From assembly GCF_950023065.1 (NCBI RefSeq), contig NC_088679.1:54188001-54252000 (forward strand): a stretch of 64,000 bases of DNA, in the 5' to 3' direction. The position numbers and the translations under genes were made by a program. The notes under the pieces were generated by a model, which worked only from the letters and a program-made list of their open reading frames with translations, made no database searches and was not told the origin of the DNA. Of the stretch, positions 11,311 to 24,712 are shown piece by piece; the stretch's first letter is position 1; each line of letters begins with the position of its first letter. This DNA is from Planococcus citri (lineage: Eukaryota; Arthropoda; Insecta; Hemiptera; Pseudococcidae).

Positions 11311-14300
11311 CCCTGTTTTTGGAGGTTTTGAACTTTCAACACTCTTTTCTTATTTTTTTCTACCCATAAAATTTATAAAATATGAATTTTTGCGTTTTTC
11401 TTTTGCTCCTTCAAAAGTCTTCCAAATTGACTTAGGAATTGACGAGAGACTGAAATTTAGCTTATATGTCAGAAAGGTTCCTGCCTAAACATATCGTTGT
11501 CTTTTGGGGCGCTTTTCAAGTCCCACAAAATTGTTGAAATATTATGGAAAAAAATCTCAACTTATTTCTAAAATCATCTTCTCCGGGGAATTTTTATTTT
11601 CAATTATCTGTTTTTAAATCTGAAGAGGAAACTATCAAGAGGTATGAGAGGGTTCAACTCCCTCCCTTCCTATTCAAAAACTCGTAAAAAAGTCGACAAA
11701 TATTGATCATATTTTTTTTTAATTGGCAAATTTTACGACTCTGGTGGAATTTTTCGGAAAATTTGAAGAATTATTGACTACAAGCAAACATAGATGAATT
11801 TCACTCTTAACGACTTACGTGAGATTTTTCAGCAAAATTTGAAAGAGTTACCACAAAAATTGGCAAATTTTATGATTTGACGAAATTTCGCCAAAATTTT
11901 GAAACACGAACGATGTATCAATTTTTTTTTATTTTATGCTGATCAACAAATTATACCAAAATATTGATAGTATAATATGTTTGACTGAACACAGTGAAAT
12001 TGGCATTTAAAAACTTGACTTCACGCCAAGAACGAATTTTCATCAATATTTCAGGTGACGTGCTTAGTTTTAAAAATGATCCTCACATTTTCAGTGAAAA
12101 AATTATTTTTCATAAAAAAAAAACAAATTTTAAAACTGGGGAAAAAATTGAAAAATTAAATCAGTTTTGGTGTGATTGAAATTTTGGTTATACATTTTTT
12201 TCAAGTACTTACCTACATATAAAATTCATCTTTTGTAGAAATTAGAACCTCAATAGTGTCAATACCCCTCCTCCACCACACCGGTTGATGTGGCACCAAA
12301 AACGAATTTCAAATTATTATTTCTTTTAAATTTGCTAAAAAAAAATTGAGAAATTAATTTATGTCATTCAAATTTTGACCGAGACGTTTGTCTATTTCAT
12401 TTTTTTTTTTTTCAAGTTTACATCCAAATTGGGAACTTTTGCACCTTTTTACCTGAATTGAAATCACATTTTGAAAATCAATTTGCTGAAATGCTGAAAA
12501 AAACGGTGAAAATTCAACTTGAAACCGTAGAAATTTCAATCATTGATTTTGAATATCCCAGTAATGTTTTTGAAAGTACTGCAAATAAATTTGCTCCAAG
12601 TTTAATCAACCTCGAGACTTCAGCTTGTTAAGTTCGATAGCTTTGCTATCGTAATAAGGTTCCAAACCGTAAGCTTTCTTGTTCTCATTCCAGTTCTCCA
12701 AATTCAACTATGCTAAAATGACATCATCATAGGCATCACATTTTACAAAAACTCAGCCACCATTAAAAGCTAAACTGGCATATTTCCTAAAAAAAAAATT
12801 AGCAATCGCAACCACGTAATTAGAAAATATCCAAAAGTCAAAGGTTAATTTCGCGTCGTCGTCTAGCATTTCTGACCCACATATCGAATCGAAACCCAAA
12901 CAAAGCCAACACAAGTGACCGTGTTACGAAAAGAGCATTAGGAAACGAGCTGAAGATTCATCGTAAATCGATCACAAAGTAAATTCCCCATACGTAGATA
13001 ATTTTCTTCGAGTAGTTACTTCGACAATTTTAAAAATAATTTCATACTTGAAAATAACTGATGGGTGGTAATTTATAAAAATGATTTGTTCTGGACATTC
13101 GTGCAATAAGTGCTGTCGGTGTCACGGCACATGTACCCGGTACCGGGTTTTCTTTTTTCAAAGCGAAAATTTTCAAGTCGTAAAAAAATGAAAAACGAGC
13201 CTCTTAGTAGAAAAAACGCCAAAAAAATGAAATTAACGCGAAAAGTTATGAGTTAAGCGGAAAAATTAAAAAAGCAATAACTTAATAAATATTAATAACA
13301 CGTGTACGGTATTACACGTAGATTTATATTCGATTGTCCTGTCCTTGGAGATTTGTCACTAACTCTAACGTTGACGTTCCTGTATACTTTTCTTTTCCAT
13401 TCTTCATATTGTTCGAGTACATATTATACGTACAAATACACATGATACCTGTGTCCTGTATCTACTTAAACTTACTAGGTACGTAAGGTAAATATGAGTT
13501 ATAATATGTACATTATACAATAACGTCCAAGTTACTGATTAAATTACTATACACGAGGTACCTCTTACCTACCTATGGTTAACGATGTGAATAAATAAAA
13601 ATACTCGAACAAAAAAAAATACCGATAGGTACCTATAACTTCATAGCACATATGATGGGTGCTCTCAGAGCTCTGGTGTTTCTTTATCTTTATGTCAAAC
13701 TCAAAAAAAAAAAAAAAAAAAAAAAAGGTTTCCGAACAAAGTCGACTTTTTGGATTAATTTGTTAACGTATCGGGGTTAAAAACGAGGAAAAAACGTATT
13801 ATTTTATAAATACAGACGAGTAATTGGTACAGCAAAAAAGAAACTATATCATTTGACATGTGTCAGCTAAATCAGCTCAGCCAATTTGTCAAACTGAACG
13901 TACACTACACACACATTTATATACGTACGTACGTAATCGTAATGTACGAACAAAATGCTGTATTCCACCATGTTGAAAAGCATCTCGTACGTACAACATA
14001 AGATTTATTTAAATAATTTCTAGTCGTTGACAACATATCAGTCTGGATGTGCGGATTGCCTTTACCTTTAGTATCCATTGTCTTAACGTACCAACGTAAC
14101 TTATAATATGGCGAACTACACGCGCATGAGAAAATGCAGGAGCAAAAAAAAAATAAAAAAAGCCAATACCTAGTTCAGGTAAGAATGTAGGCCAAGTCTA
14201 GTTGGCGATTATTTTTAACCATCCATCCATCGTCGTCGGTATATTCGCTATATACGTGCTGTGGTATACTATACAAAGTTGCCTTTATAAAACATTACCC

Positions 14301-17300
14301 TTTGAACTCTGAAACGACCGACTGGCCGGCCGCCCTGTCCAAATACCTTACAGATTATTCGGAGATTACACGGTTCTAAAATTAATGACATTAATAGCGG
14401 CGTTAAACTGACCATTTTGCCAGCACCACCGTCCTCCCTATACTTAGACCGAGCACACGAATCTGTATTAAATTGTTTGTCCAATGTAAATAAATCGTTA
14501 CTTACTCGAGCACACGTACACGTTACACAGTCGATAATTCAAACTTGATTGAAAACTTTTCCACGATGAGTTGGACTCTTATAAGTTAAACAGGTTGTAG
14601 ATCGGTACGAAGCTACGTACATATATTCAAGCCTATAGACCGATTCATTGATGAAGGATTCCAACAAGTATGTAAGAATATACCTATCAATGGTGAGGTT
14701 ATGTGTATTTCTACATGAAAATATCGTAATTATCTATTATTTTTCATTTCCTATTTTAATATTATAATGCTTGTCCTTATTGTGTCGTCTGTATTATAGT
14801 TATTTACACAACTGATACGTTTCTAACGGTTGTTACCTTGCATGTATACCACGAAATGTTACCAAACACCTAATTGTAGTGTCAACTTTCGTACCTGAAC
14901 TTGAAAGTTTCCCAACGAAAATCTCCACCCTCGGTCGAGACTCGAAGAACCTTTTTCCAAGAGAATGATTTTCACGAATCAAGTTTTTTCCAATCCGAAA
15001 GTAATTTATTATGGATGAGGAAGGGATGAAAAGAGTCGGAAACGATACTGATAGAAAGGGCAAGAGTGGGCAGCTTTTCCTCTAACAAGAAAACCATCAG
15101 AGGTGTACCGAACGAGGTGGGAATGTCTCAACCCTCAGACAGAAAAATTTAAGCGAAAAGTTGGGATTTTTTGGAAAAAATTGAATGAGTTGGAAAATTT
15201 GCAAAAGTTGGGAAGAAACTGTGTGAGCAGGGAAAATCAAAGAATTACCAAAAATAATGTGTTTTTACTTCTTGAATTATAAATTTTCAACAGTTTTCGC
15301 CCTCTCGAATCTCATCATTTTCCTTTTCTTTTCTCTAAGCAAAGTTGGAGGGTTGAAAAACTGACTTCTCACATTGAAAATGATGATGTTGTTTTACGAA
15401 AGCTTTTACTATCACTTCACTCAAGCCTTCATTTCCATTTCTGAATACATCATAATTTCCTTAAAACTATTGTTAACATTTGTTAATGTTGAAGCTACGA
15501 AAATCAACTTTTTACATCAGTTTTTAAATTATCAAATTTCAATCAAAAATACCAAAAAGCACAAAATTTTAGCGTTGAAACTTCTTACATCTACAATAAT
15601 TTTTTTGCACCTTATAAATTGTTAAATTTTCTGAAAGAATTTGATTTTCAAAAGCCAAAAGGTTTAAAAAAAAGAAAAAATTGCGAATTTTTGATTTATA
15701 ATTTAGTATAATGTAAATTTTAGGAAACGAATCAAAATCTGGAAAAATACTGTAGGCCTACGTATAGTAAAATCTTAGGTACTTCTGCTCAAGATTTTGA
15801 ACTTTTTGTTGAGAAAAAAAATTAAATTGCTTCATCACGCCCTCCTTCTTTAAGTACAGCAAAATAATATAAAATCAATCAAAGTTCTTCAAAATTGAAA
15901 AAAAAAAAAAAAAAAAGGGCTTAAAAATTTTTACTGAAAATTCTAAATTTGTATAGTCAAAATTATTCTAAATAATCCCCTTTTTAAGAAAATATTTCTT
16001 CCGATCGATCCTCATCCAACCATTAACCAATATAGAACTCTTCATACAGAGCTCCCCAATGTTGAAAAAATAATAAAAAATAAACAACAAAAGTTGATGA
16101 ATTCTCTTCAGAAAGTTTTGATTTGAGTATATATCACGACTCCTTCAGGTAAATAAGCCCCTTTCAAAGGGAAATTATCCTCTGGTCACCCAAGTTTTGT
16201 TGAACAATCTGCATAAAACCTAAAAAAATAAGTATGTACCTAGACCTACCTAGGTAATAGCTTTTGTTGATGTTTCATTTCAAGTTCAAAATTGCTCTAA
16301 ATAAATTTCTTTTCAAAAAATCTCCACCGACCGCGACCTCTTCAATTTTTGAAAAATTTCTTTCATTCAATTTTTAAAGATTTTTGTGGGATTCTAGTGC
16401 ATGGAAGCCTTAGACTATTATAATTTATATAGGTAGTCTAAGATTGAACCAGTGGAGGTTTTTTCTTGAAGAGGAGTTTTGTTCGGGTAACTTTCTTTGA
16501 CACAGAAAATTAAGGTGATTGAGAGAAGGAAATTGTCTACTCACTCCAATAACTCAAAATATGATTTTTTTCCTTTAATACTTTTCAATATTGAATAGTG
16601 GATGTGAAATTTCCAAAATGAAAAAAATCACCCTCACTTCGCTCAAACAGATTATAGCAAGGGTTACAGGTTTTCTGAGCTTTTTAAATAAAAAAATTTG
16701 GATTTTAAAAATAAATATGGCGAAAAATATAATAAAAAATTTGTTGTGACAGTGAAAACAGAAAAAAATTCAAGGTGTCCAACAAGTAAAACGATAGTGG
16801 ACCAATGTTTCAAATATTTCAATTTTTGTGGTGAGGGGGTGTGCAGGGTCAAATTTGTTTAAAATTCGAATGAAAAAAATTTTCCACAAATTTTTCATTC
16901 TACAAAAAAAAATGAAAAAATCAAAATTTTGAAAAAGAGAGAGAGTCAAGTAAGCCATCCAATTAAGCAATTATGAACGTTTGTTTACTTTTTAGCCAAT
17001 AAGTACATATTACAGATTATAAAAAAGCTCAAAAAAGTATTGGCAACGCTGATTTTATAGATCAAAATTCAAAATAGAATCGTAGCTGCCAATTTATTTT
17101 TCAAAGTTTTAACATTTGCAAAAAAAATGCACTAATGCTCACCACTGGTTTGAGTGATCAAAATATTGGATGATTTTTAATGGAAAATTTCAAAATTTGT
17201 TTTTAAAAAGGGCGGAAACTATTTGAAAATTTTGGCAAAAAAGCTAGGCAAAGGCAATACAAGTCCACAGACTGAATAATTTATTCTCAAATATTATGAA

Positions 17301-20007
17301 AGCATAATTGGTTCAAGTCCGTAAGAGGATTCTAAGCATAAGGAATTTCCTCATCAATCAATCAGTAAGATAGACATAATATTATTTTTTTATGAAAAAA
17401 AAGTTTGTAAAAAAAAGGCAATAATTAATTTATATTGCTTAAAACCAATTACGTACATATTTACCCAGTTTTCATAGCACGAAAATAAATTACAACATAT
17501 GTTTGTCATTTTTTTCAACTTATGGTGAATCATAAATTGTCAAATAGAAAAAAATAATTACGTACATATAAGACAACTCGAGCACAACGAGAGCAAAACT
17601 TTTGAATTTTTTTTTAAACGCGTGTTTTCTTCAGGGATTAAAGACTAAATAAAATTGGAGAGGTGTGATGTTGATAATTTTTTCATTATCGTTGCGAGGA
17701 AATTCAGACAAAATTTGTAGGGTATTTTTTTACGCCTTACTTCAGATCCTCATTAATGAGATGCCACGCGCAGATAATAGTATCGTAGATAAAGGAAGCA
17801 AATTTCTCTAGAGGGAACAAATTTTAATCATGGAATTTGTTTATGAATGGCTAACGAGAAAAACAAACGCAAAAAAACTGATGGGAAAAAAGGCATCAGT
17901 TTTTTAAAATTTCAACTAAGTATCAAAATATAACGAAGAAACATTGTACAATTTTTTTTTCAATTCGTATAGCAATTTTTTTTACTCTTTTTGGAAAAAA
18001 CTTGAAGAATTCAGTTTTTATGGAAAAAATATCCAAACATAAATGCATTAAGAATCGTCCGGTTTATTTCAAATTACCTTCACGAAGTCGACGAATGCAG
18101 GAAAGTTTACTAAAACATTGAAAACAATTTTTTCTGAAAATTTTGATCAGACCTTTTTGAAAAAAAAACAACTCCATTCCTTGCAATAATCTCTTGTCCT
18201 TGATCTGGAATACGAATAATAATGAAAAAAACAATTTTTTTGTAACCGACTCGATATTAAAATACAAAAAATTAAATTCACTACGTAATTTCTTAATCGA
18301 AAATTTAAACAACCAGACCAAAAATTCTGCAGATTAAAAACACACAAAAAATCTACGATGAAAAAATCATGCAATTTATTTGCAAATGAAATCGGGATAA
18401 TTAAAGTTTGGTATACCTACCTATTTTTACGTACTTACGTCTGTAAAAAGGGACCTTTACCTACCAGTGTGGGGTGAAAAAAAAAAGGTAATCAGAGAGA
18501 GAGGTCATCATCGCCAAAATTCGGCTATTAACGGTTTCGTTACGAATTTTAGTAAATTTTCCAACGTATAATACTGTATAACAAAAAAAAAAAGAGAGAA
18601 AAAGAAACTCGCACACTAACGAGTTAATTATTCGTCAACGGTCGCGTTGCAATATTCAAATTACCTACATTATTTTCCACATTCGGCGAATCTTCCCCTC
18701 GGTGCGAGGAGGAAAAAAAGACACACAGAACTGCTATTTATGTAAATATCGGTATTGAAAAATGTTGAAAAACTAGAAAAACTAGAATTCTGGATGAAAA
18801 TTTAATTCACAATTGTCGCGAAATTTTCTGCCATTGGATAAAAATCGAGGCATTACCATACTTTTTTTTCCTCTGTAGCAATAGGAATTTTACGTTAATT
18901 TATATAAATTGGCGGAATGAAGGTATTTCATGCATAAGTAATTTTTTGTTCGATTATTTGAAATTTTTAAAACAAGGATGTGTTTTTCGGGTATAAAGGG
19001 GAGGGTGCTTCTCTACTCTCGACGTATTGTAAGACCACCTTGAATGCGATTACCTATACTTATAGCTAACAACGTCAGAAAGAAAATTTTCCACGTAAGA
19101 ACAACGGTACTTGCTCCCTCAAGAAGAGTACTTATTGCTAGTATGGAAGTGTAACATTAAAATATAAAATATGTATATTATTTTTGAAGGTTGCGAACCT
19201 GACGGTGCATAACTATCAGTTTGAGATGTATGCAATGACTTTGTAACCTTCGAACTGTAAAGTATAATTCATTACAAGTTCGCGTTGGTCTTTTGAAAAT
19301 TTCGCACTTTTGAACTGACACATCGAACAATCTAATTTAGTGGCCAAGAAAATACATAGTTGCGTTCGGTTCGAACAAGTTTTTACTTTCGTTTATGAAA
19401 TACCTATTATAATAGGAGAATATACCTAGCGAATTAAAATAGCTCTGTATAAGATCCCCTACACAGAGGCTATACATAAACCATTCTCTATGCCTCCCTC
19501 CAAGCTTCCCTCACCCGAGTACTATAAACGGTTTTGCGAACCTTCTGTAAAATAAATTCTACAAGTTAATCGTTTAATTTTTATTGCACGTGCAAAATGA
19601 TAATTATTTTTTTAGCGTCGGTGGTATTTCATTTGTAATTTATTACGAAGATCGTTTCGACGAATTTTTAATTTCAAATTTGCCTACAAATAAGCTTTAA
19701 AAATTTCGAGTAAGTAATACTTTGACGGAAAATCACTTCGGTAGTAATGATCCAACGGATATATGTATATCGTAAATCACCTTAATGATTTATGATCTCC
19801 AGACGTTTGAAACAGGTATCCAGAAAGAAAAAAGAGTAAAATTAATCATCTTTTCTCGTAATGATGATACTTATTAGTACTTGCTAACAAGTAAGTATAG
19901 TATTTATGCGTACGCTTGAATGTAGACATAGGTGTCCCCTAATTTGGTAATACGCTTTTCTCCATTTTTTCGAGTCGGATATCGAGTACTTTCTGAACTT
20001 CACATTT
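11311..20007. other. Long intergenic stretch without recognisable genes
   Basis: About 8.7 kb of AT-rich DNA. A ~40 bp motif around GGCAAATTTTA occurs twice near 11726 and 11861. A 14 bp perfect palindrome ACCCGGTACCGGGT sits at 13135-13148. Poly-A tracts lie near 13705 and 15900. A CCTCACTTCGCTC string near 16630 resembles the motif of the hAT-type element at 28.5-29.9 kb and may be a decayed relative. All open frames are short and featureless. Confidence 0.35.
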
Positions 20008-20264
20008 GAGGAGCGATATTCCAAAACGCCCTTAGTGCATTTTTTTCAAATTGAGTTTTTAAAAATAAAAAGTGTTCCAAAACGCACTTTGTCCATTTTT
20101 ATTGAATTTTTTTTAGCGGTATCTGGTGGATGAAGTGTATAGCTACACTCCTAACATCATAATTCCACCCAAATAAAGTTTTAAACCCGCCTAAATAGCC
20201 AATTTACCAGACTAAAAATTATTTTTTTTAAATGGACATAGGGCGTTTTGGAATATCGCTCCTC
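20008..20264. mobile_element. 257 bp MITE with 25 bp perfect terminal inverted repeats
   Basis: The first 25 bases (20008-20032, starting GAGGAGCGATATTCCAAAAC) are the exact reverse complement of 20240-20264. Both ends are flanked by ATTT (20004-20007 and 20265-20268), consistent with a 4 bp target-site duplication. A partial direct copy of the terminal motif (GTTCCAAAACGCACTT) lies inside at about 20080, and AGTGTA/TACACT makes a small central stem. There is no coding capacity, so this is a non-autonomous DNA transposon. The superfamily is not determined: a 4 bp duplication that is not TTAA argues against piggyBac, and because ATTT is short and AT-rich the duplication could be fortuitous. 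Confidence 0.85.
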
Positions 20265-21206
20265 ATTTGTACTTAACCTAACAGCTAGTAAAGTTGCTGA
20301 ACCACACCTTCTGGCTTTTTTTTTGGCAGATGTGATCTTTGATCTTTTGACATGCGATATTATTCTGTAGAGTCCTGTCTAATTTTTAGGAATTTTTTGG
20401 TAACTTTCGGGCAGTCATTAGTAATTTTGGGGTAGGTAACTAGTGGTAACAAGTAAACAACTCTTAATAGATTACACTTACAGGCAACTTTTAAATAATT
20501 ACAGATATATTTTGTTGGAACGTTCTAATGAAATTGCAGGTAATTTTGGTAAATTGCAAGTAAATGTAAGGTAGTTACGGGTAATTTTAGGTAAATCACT
20601 AGCAATTTCTGACAATTTTTGGTAAATTTTTTGTAATTTTTGGTAAATTACTAGTAATTTCTGGATAATTAACGGAAAATTCTAACAAAATTACAGGTAC
20701 TGTAATTTTTGGAAAATGACTTCAATAACAAGAAATTTTTTGGTGAATTACAAGTAGTTTTAGGTAAATTACTTGTAATGTAATTGTATAATGGTAAATT
20801 ACTGGTAATATCAGGTAAAAGTACTGATAATTTCTGGTAAAATTACTGGTAACTTCTGGTAAAATTACTGGTAATTTTTGGTAAAATTACACGTAATTTT
20901 TGGTAAAATTACTGGTAATTTTTGGTAAAGTTACTGGTAATTTTTGGTACAATTACTGGTAATTTCTGGTAAAATTACTAGTAATCTCTGGTAAAATTAC
21001 TGGTAATTTCTGGTAAAATTACTGGTAATCTCTGGTAAAATTACTGGTAATTTTTGGTAAAATTTTTGGTAAAATTACTGGAAATTTTTGGTAAAATTAC
21101 TGGTAATTTCTGGTAAAATTACTGGTAACTTCTGGTGAAATTACTGGTAACTTCTGGTGAAATTACTGGTAACTTCTGGTGAAATTACTGGTAACTACTG
21201 GTGAAA

Positions 21207-21312
21207 TTAAATTCAAATTCAAATTTATTCAACATTATTATTACAAGACAGCTTATGTACTACACAAATTAACGACACCTCTGTGCCTGGGCGAGCGGGC
21301 GCCGGTAAACAT
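21207..21312 (-). mobile_element. Short retroelement 3'-end fragment
   Basis: About 105 bases of unrelated sequence interrupt the 22 bp array. On the minus strand it reads GC-rich body, then AATAAA, then TTTGAATTTGAATTT, which is the layout of a 5'-truncated non-LTR retroelement or SINE ending in a simple-repeat tail. No target-site duplication can be defined because the flanks are repetitive. Family unknown; it could also be another kind of filler insertion. Confidence 0.45.
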
Positions 21313-21388
21313 AACTTCTGGTGAAATTACTGGTAATTTCTGGTAAAATGACTGGTAATTTCTGATAAAATTACCAGGAACCTTCTGA

Positions 21389-21955
21389 CAGGGCTTGCAA
21401 ACCAAAAACCGATTAAAATTACTCAAAACCAAAACTGAAACCGGGAGCGTTTTTTTCCTTCAAAAAAATCAAATTCAAAACCGAGAGCATTATTTTTAAA
21501 ATTCACAGTCCAAAACTGAAACCTTAACCAATTGAAAACTGAATTGGTTTTGGTTTTGGAATTTTTCAGGTAATTAGCCTAATTAATACTGCATTTTTAG
21601 TGAAAATAAAGTAAAAACTAATGATGAAGGTGAAAACTAAAAAAGTTGACAAATTTGGGACTGCCAAAGTACCGCTTTCTAGTCATGCCAAGTACTTGAA
21701 AAAATGATCACTTTCTTGGCCTACTTCCCTCTAAAAAAATGGAGAAAAAAGGTAAAAACTGAAACCAAAACCAAAACCAAAACCGATTCCTTTGAAAATT
21801 TAAACCCTCAACCAAAACCGGAAGTGAAGAGCGATATTTTTTAAAACCCACAACCGAAACTGAAACCAAACCCTTTACCTTTTCAAAAAAAAAAACATAA
21901 AACCAAAACCAAAAACCGAGAGTGATATCTATCCGTATCCGGTTTTAAAGCCCTG
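21389..21955. mobile_element. 567 bp non-autonomous hAT-like element inside the 22 bp array
   Basis: The left end CAGGGCTTGCAAACC and the right end, read on the other strand, CAGGGCTTTAAAACC are inverted copies (13 of 15 identical). CAGGG ends are typical of hAT transposons. The 8 bases outside each end, CCTTCTGA and CTTTCTGG, agree at 6 of 8, compatible with an aged 8 bp duplication. Because both lie in array sequence, part of that match could be array homology. The interior is dominated by AAAACCAAAACC runs and repeated AAACCGAGAG phrases with no coding frame. Confidence 0.7.
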
Positions 21956-22400
21956 CTTTCTGGTAAAATTACTTAAATACTTACTGGTAATTTTTAAATA
22001 GTTACCGGTATATTCTGATATAATTACAGGTAATTTTTGGTAAATGACAAGTTATTTTTTGGTGAATTACAGGTAGTTTTAGGTAAATTACTGGTAATAT
22101 CTAGTAAAAATTCTGGTAATTTCTGGTAAAATTACTGGAAATTTTTGTTGAAATTACTGATAATTTCTGGTAAAATTAAATTATAAATTATTGATATTTT
22201 TTGGTAAAATTACTGGTAATTTTTGGTAAGATCACTGGTAATTTTTGGTAAAATCATTGGTAATTTCTGGTGAATTACTGGTAGTGGTAAGTTTGATAAA
22301 TTATGGGTAAATTTTGGTAAATTTCTGTTAATTTTTGGTAACTTTTTGCCAATTTCTGGTAAATTAATGGTCATTCTTGGAAAATTACCAACAATTTGGT

Positions 22401-24229
22401 AACTTTTGGCTCATAGAGGCAAAACATGGTCACAAATTAGCAAATATTTTTCAATTTCGGGCAAAAAATGCAACTACCTACGTACATATTTGATATGTGT
22501 GCTTTTTTTTTACTTCTATGAGAAAATATCGCAAGCACGAGCTTTAAAAGAGACAACTCACACACACACACACATACACGATCATAACCTGTAAAATATC
22601 TAGAAAGCTAAAATATAGAGACGACGAGTATTTCAACACCGAATACCCTCGTCTTACCTTCATACAGACTAACCAGTAACCATACTGCACGACGAGACAC
22701 TTTTGCCAATGACTTCATCTCTAATGAAATATGGTTCATAATAAATTGATGCAACGTATAGTAGCACATTTAATCATGACAAAAAGGGGGAAAGTTTTCA
22801 ACCCTAAATCCACCCGGATATATTTGGCGGTAAACAATTGCCCGGGCATGGTTATTAAATTTTAAAAGGTAATCAATGAATTCCAGCAAATCGTACCATT
22901 CGTACCTACGCTTACTTCTCTTTCATTTTTTATTAAGTAAATACTTTATTTTCCTCTTTAATCAGGTAATTATGTGACAAGATTCGAGACTAACTACAGC
23001 ACGGAAATCGATTTTAAGAACCGAAACGCGCACTTATGAGCGCGTGTTCGAGTTCATTAAATAGAAATTCAAAATTTATTCTAAGAGGTAATTAAATTTC
23101 CGTAACAAAGTGTTGCCCATGTGCCGAGTATTGATCATTGGTCATCTTTTTTTTTTTTTTTTTTAATATGTACTCGGTTCTCGGTTTCGATTTCATTTCT
23201 ATTTTATTTTTATATCTAACAGTTTTTTATACGCGAGGCTCTTTTTACGATTTTTTTTTTAGCTGGTTTAATGACTTTTTACATTATCGGCTCGATTTTG
23301 GTTGAAAATGTCTTCCAATAAAATTTATTAGTCGCGTTTGTGGTAAAATCGTACGTTTTAATTAAATAGTTTTTCATTCGCCGCAAACACGATATCATTC
23401 CGATTCAATTCGGTCTAGACGTGTAAAAAAAAGTTTACTTTAAAGATGTCAAGTATTAAACCACAATTACAATATCCTCCCTCATAGGAAACATACCACA
23501 ATTACAATATCCTCCCTTATAGGGAAGAAAATATTTATTATTTATTTCATTTTTTATTTTTTCATTTAGTAAAATTTTGTTTTAAAAATTCTATTTTAAT
23601 TCAGTTCCTTTCTAAAAAAACAAAAAAAAACAACTGCATTAGCCGAATTAAAATGCTTACAGATGAACAAACGCGTACGCTGGAAAATGAAAACATTATG
23701 AATTGTAAATGTCTTTTTCTTTCCCTACACGACCTAAAAAAGAAGACCGTCATTTTATCATATTTTTGAAGAAACGTTTTCCGGACAATTTAGATTCGGA
23801 ACTGTTTGTTTTATGCGACTAGAAGTGGAAAACGTATGAAAAAATATTCAAAATATGTAAATTTGTCGCAGCAGATTAGCATGCTTTATACTTCCTTATA
23901 TTATATGGAAAAATACTAGGAAAGTTTTGACTTGGTGCCTTCAAAAAACCTAATCCACAAATAATCGAAAATGGGGAAAGAAATGTGCATGATGAACCTT
24001 CTATCCTAAATATTTCAAAAAAATATAATTGTTTATCAGCTGACATACAATGTATATTTGAAAGAGGATTGATTTTTCTTTAAGCTCACTAGATGGATTA
24101 GCAATTTAAGTAAGTATCTACTCTGTTTTATCTACCAATGATTCCATAATACGATAAATTTAAATCAAAGCAAAAATAATGTTCCTCGCAAATTTGCAAA
24201 AAAAAAAATATTTTCTAAAACTTTAAATG
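22401..24229. other. Intergenic AT-rich DNA
   Basis: No gene recognised. Contains a short CA microsatellite near 22560, a poly-T tract near 23150 and a duplicated ~37 bp segment at 23459-23527. Confidence 0.35.
23459..23527 (+). repeat. Two-copy ~37 bp direct repeat
   Basis: The phrase CCACAATTACAATATCCTCC followed by CTYATAGG occurs twice, head to tail, with one or two mismatches. It is a recent local duplication with no visible function. Confidence 0.75.
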
Positions 24230-24712
24230 AAAAGGCAGACAGGTACACAGACGCCATTGAGAGGCTAGACAGGTAGGTCAATGACCTCGAGAAGATCAAC
24301 AGGCAGACAGCCCATCTTGAGAGGCTACCCAGAAGGGTCAATGACCTTTAGAGGCCAGACAGGCACATAGACGACCTTGAAAAGCCAGAAAGATGGGTTA
24401 ATCACCTTGAGAGACTAGTCAGGAAGACAGACAACCTTGGAAAGACAGACAGATGAGTTAATGAGCTTCAGAGGCTAGAAACGGAAGACAGACGACCTTC
24501 AAAGACTACAAAGAAGGGTCACTGAGCTTAAGAGGCCAGACAGGAAGACGAAGGCAATCTTGACAGGCTAGACAGGCAAGCCAGTGGCCTCGAGAGACCC
24601 GACAGGCGGACAGACGACCTTGAGAGGCTAGATATAGACGGGTCAATGACCATGAGCGGCCAGATAGACTTACAGGCGACCTAGAAAACCCAGACAGATG
24701 GGTCAATGACAT
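24230..24712 (+). repeat. 60 bp minisatellite, about eight copies
   Basis: Units begin near 24261, 24321, 24381, 24441, 24502, 24564, 24624 and 24685, so the period is 60-62 bases. Each unit has two ~30 bp halves, approximately GAGGCTAGACAGATGGGTCA plus ATGACCTT and GAGGCCAGACAGGCAGACAG plus ACGACCTT. The block is far less AT-rich than its surroundings. On the plus strand one frame reads as a degenerate 10/20-residue repeat (LERLDRxVND / LExxDRxTDD) broken by stops and frameshifts. The minus-strand frame at 24506-24712 is a repeat translation, not a gene. Confidence 0.85.

Larger units (their letters stand above)
20385..22400 (+). repeat. ~22 bp tandem array (GGTAATTTYTGGTAAAATTACT type)
   Basis: The array is most regular at 20800-21200, where GGTAATTTCTGG and TAAAATTACT alternate with a ~22 bp period. 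It decays outward on both sides. Three successive units near 21125-21190 carry the variant AACTTCTGGTGAAATTACT, showing local unit amplification. It is interrupted by two foreign insertions, at about 21207-21312 and 21389-21955, which must postdate array expansion. Confidence 0.88.

Noticed and set aside
13690..13730. Poly-A run as a retroposed mRNA tail
   Set aside because: No adjacent coding-like sequence or target-site duplication; simple A runs are common throughout the window.
24506..24712. Minus-strand 68-codon frame with repeated SLSGRSWSLTRL-like text
   Set aside because: Translation of the 60 bp minisatellite on the strand opposite the coding-like reading.
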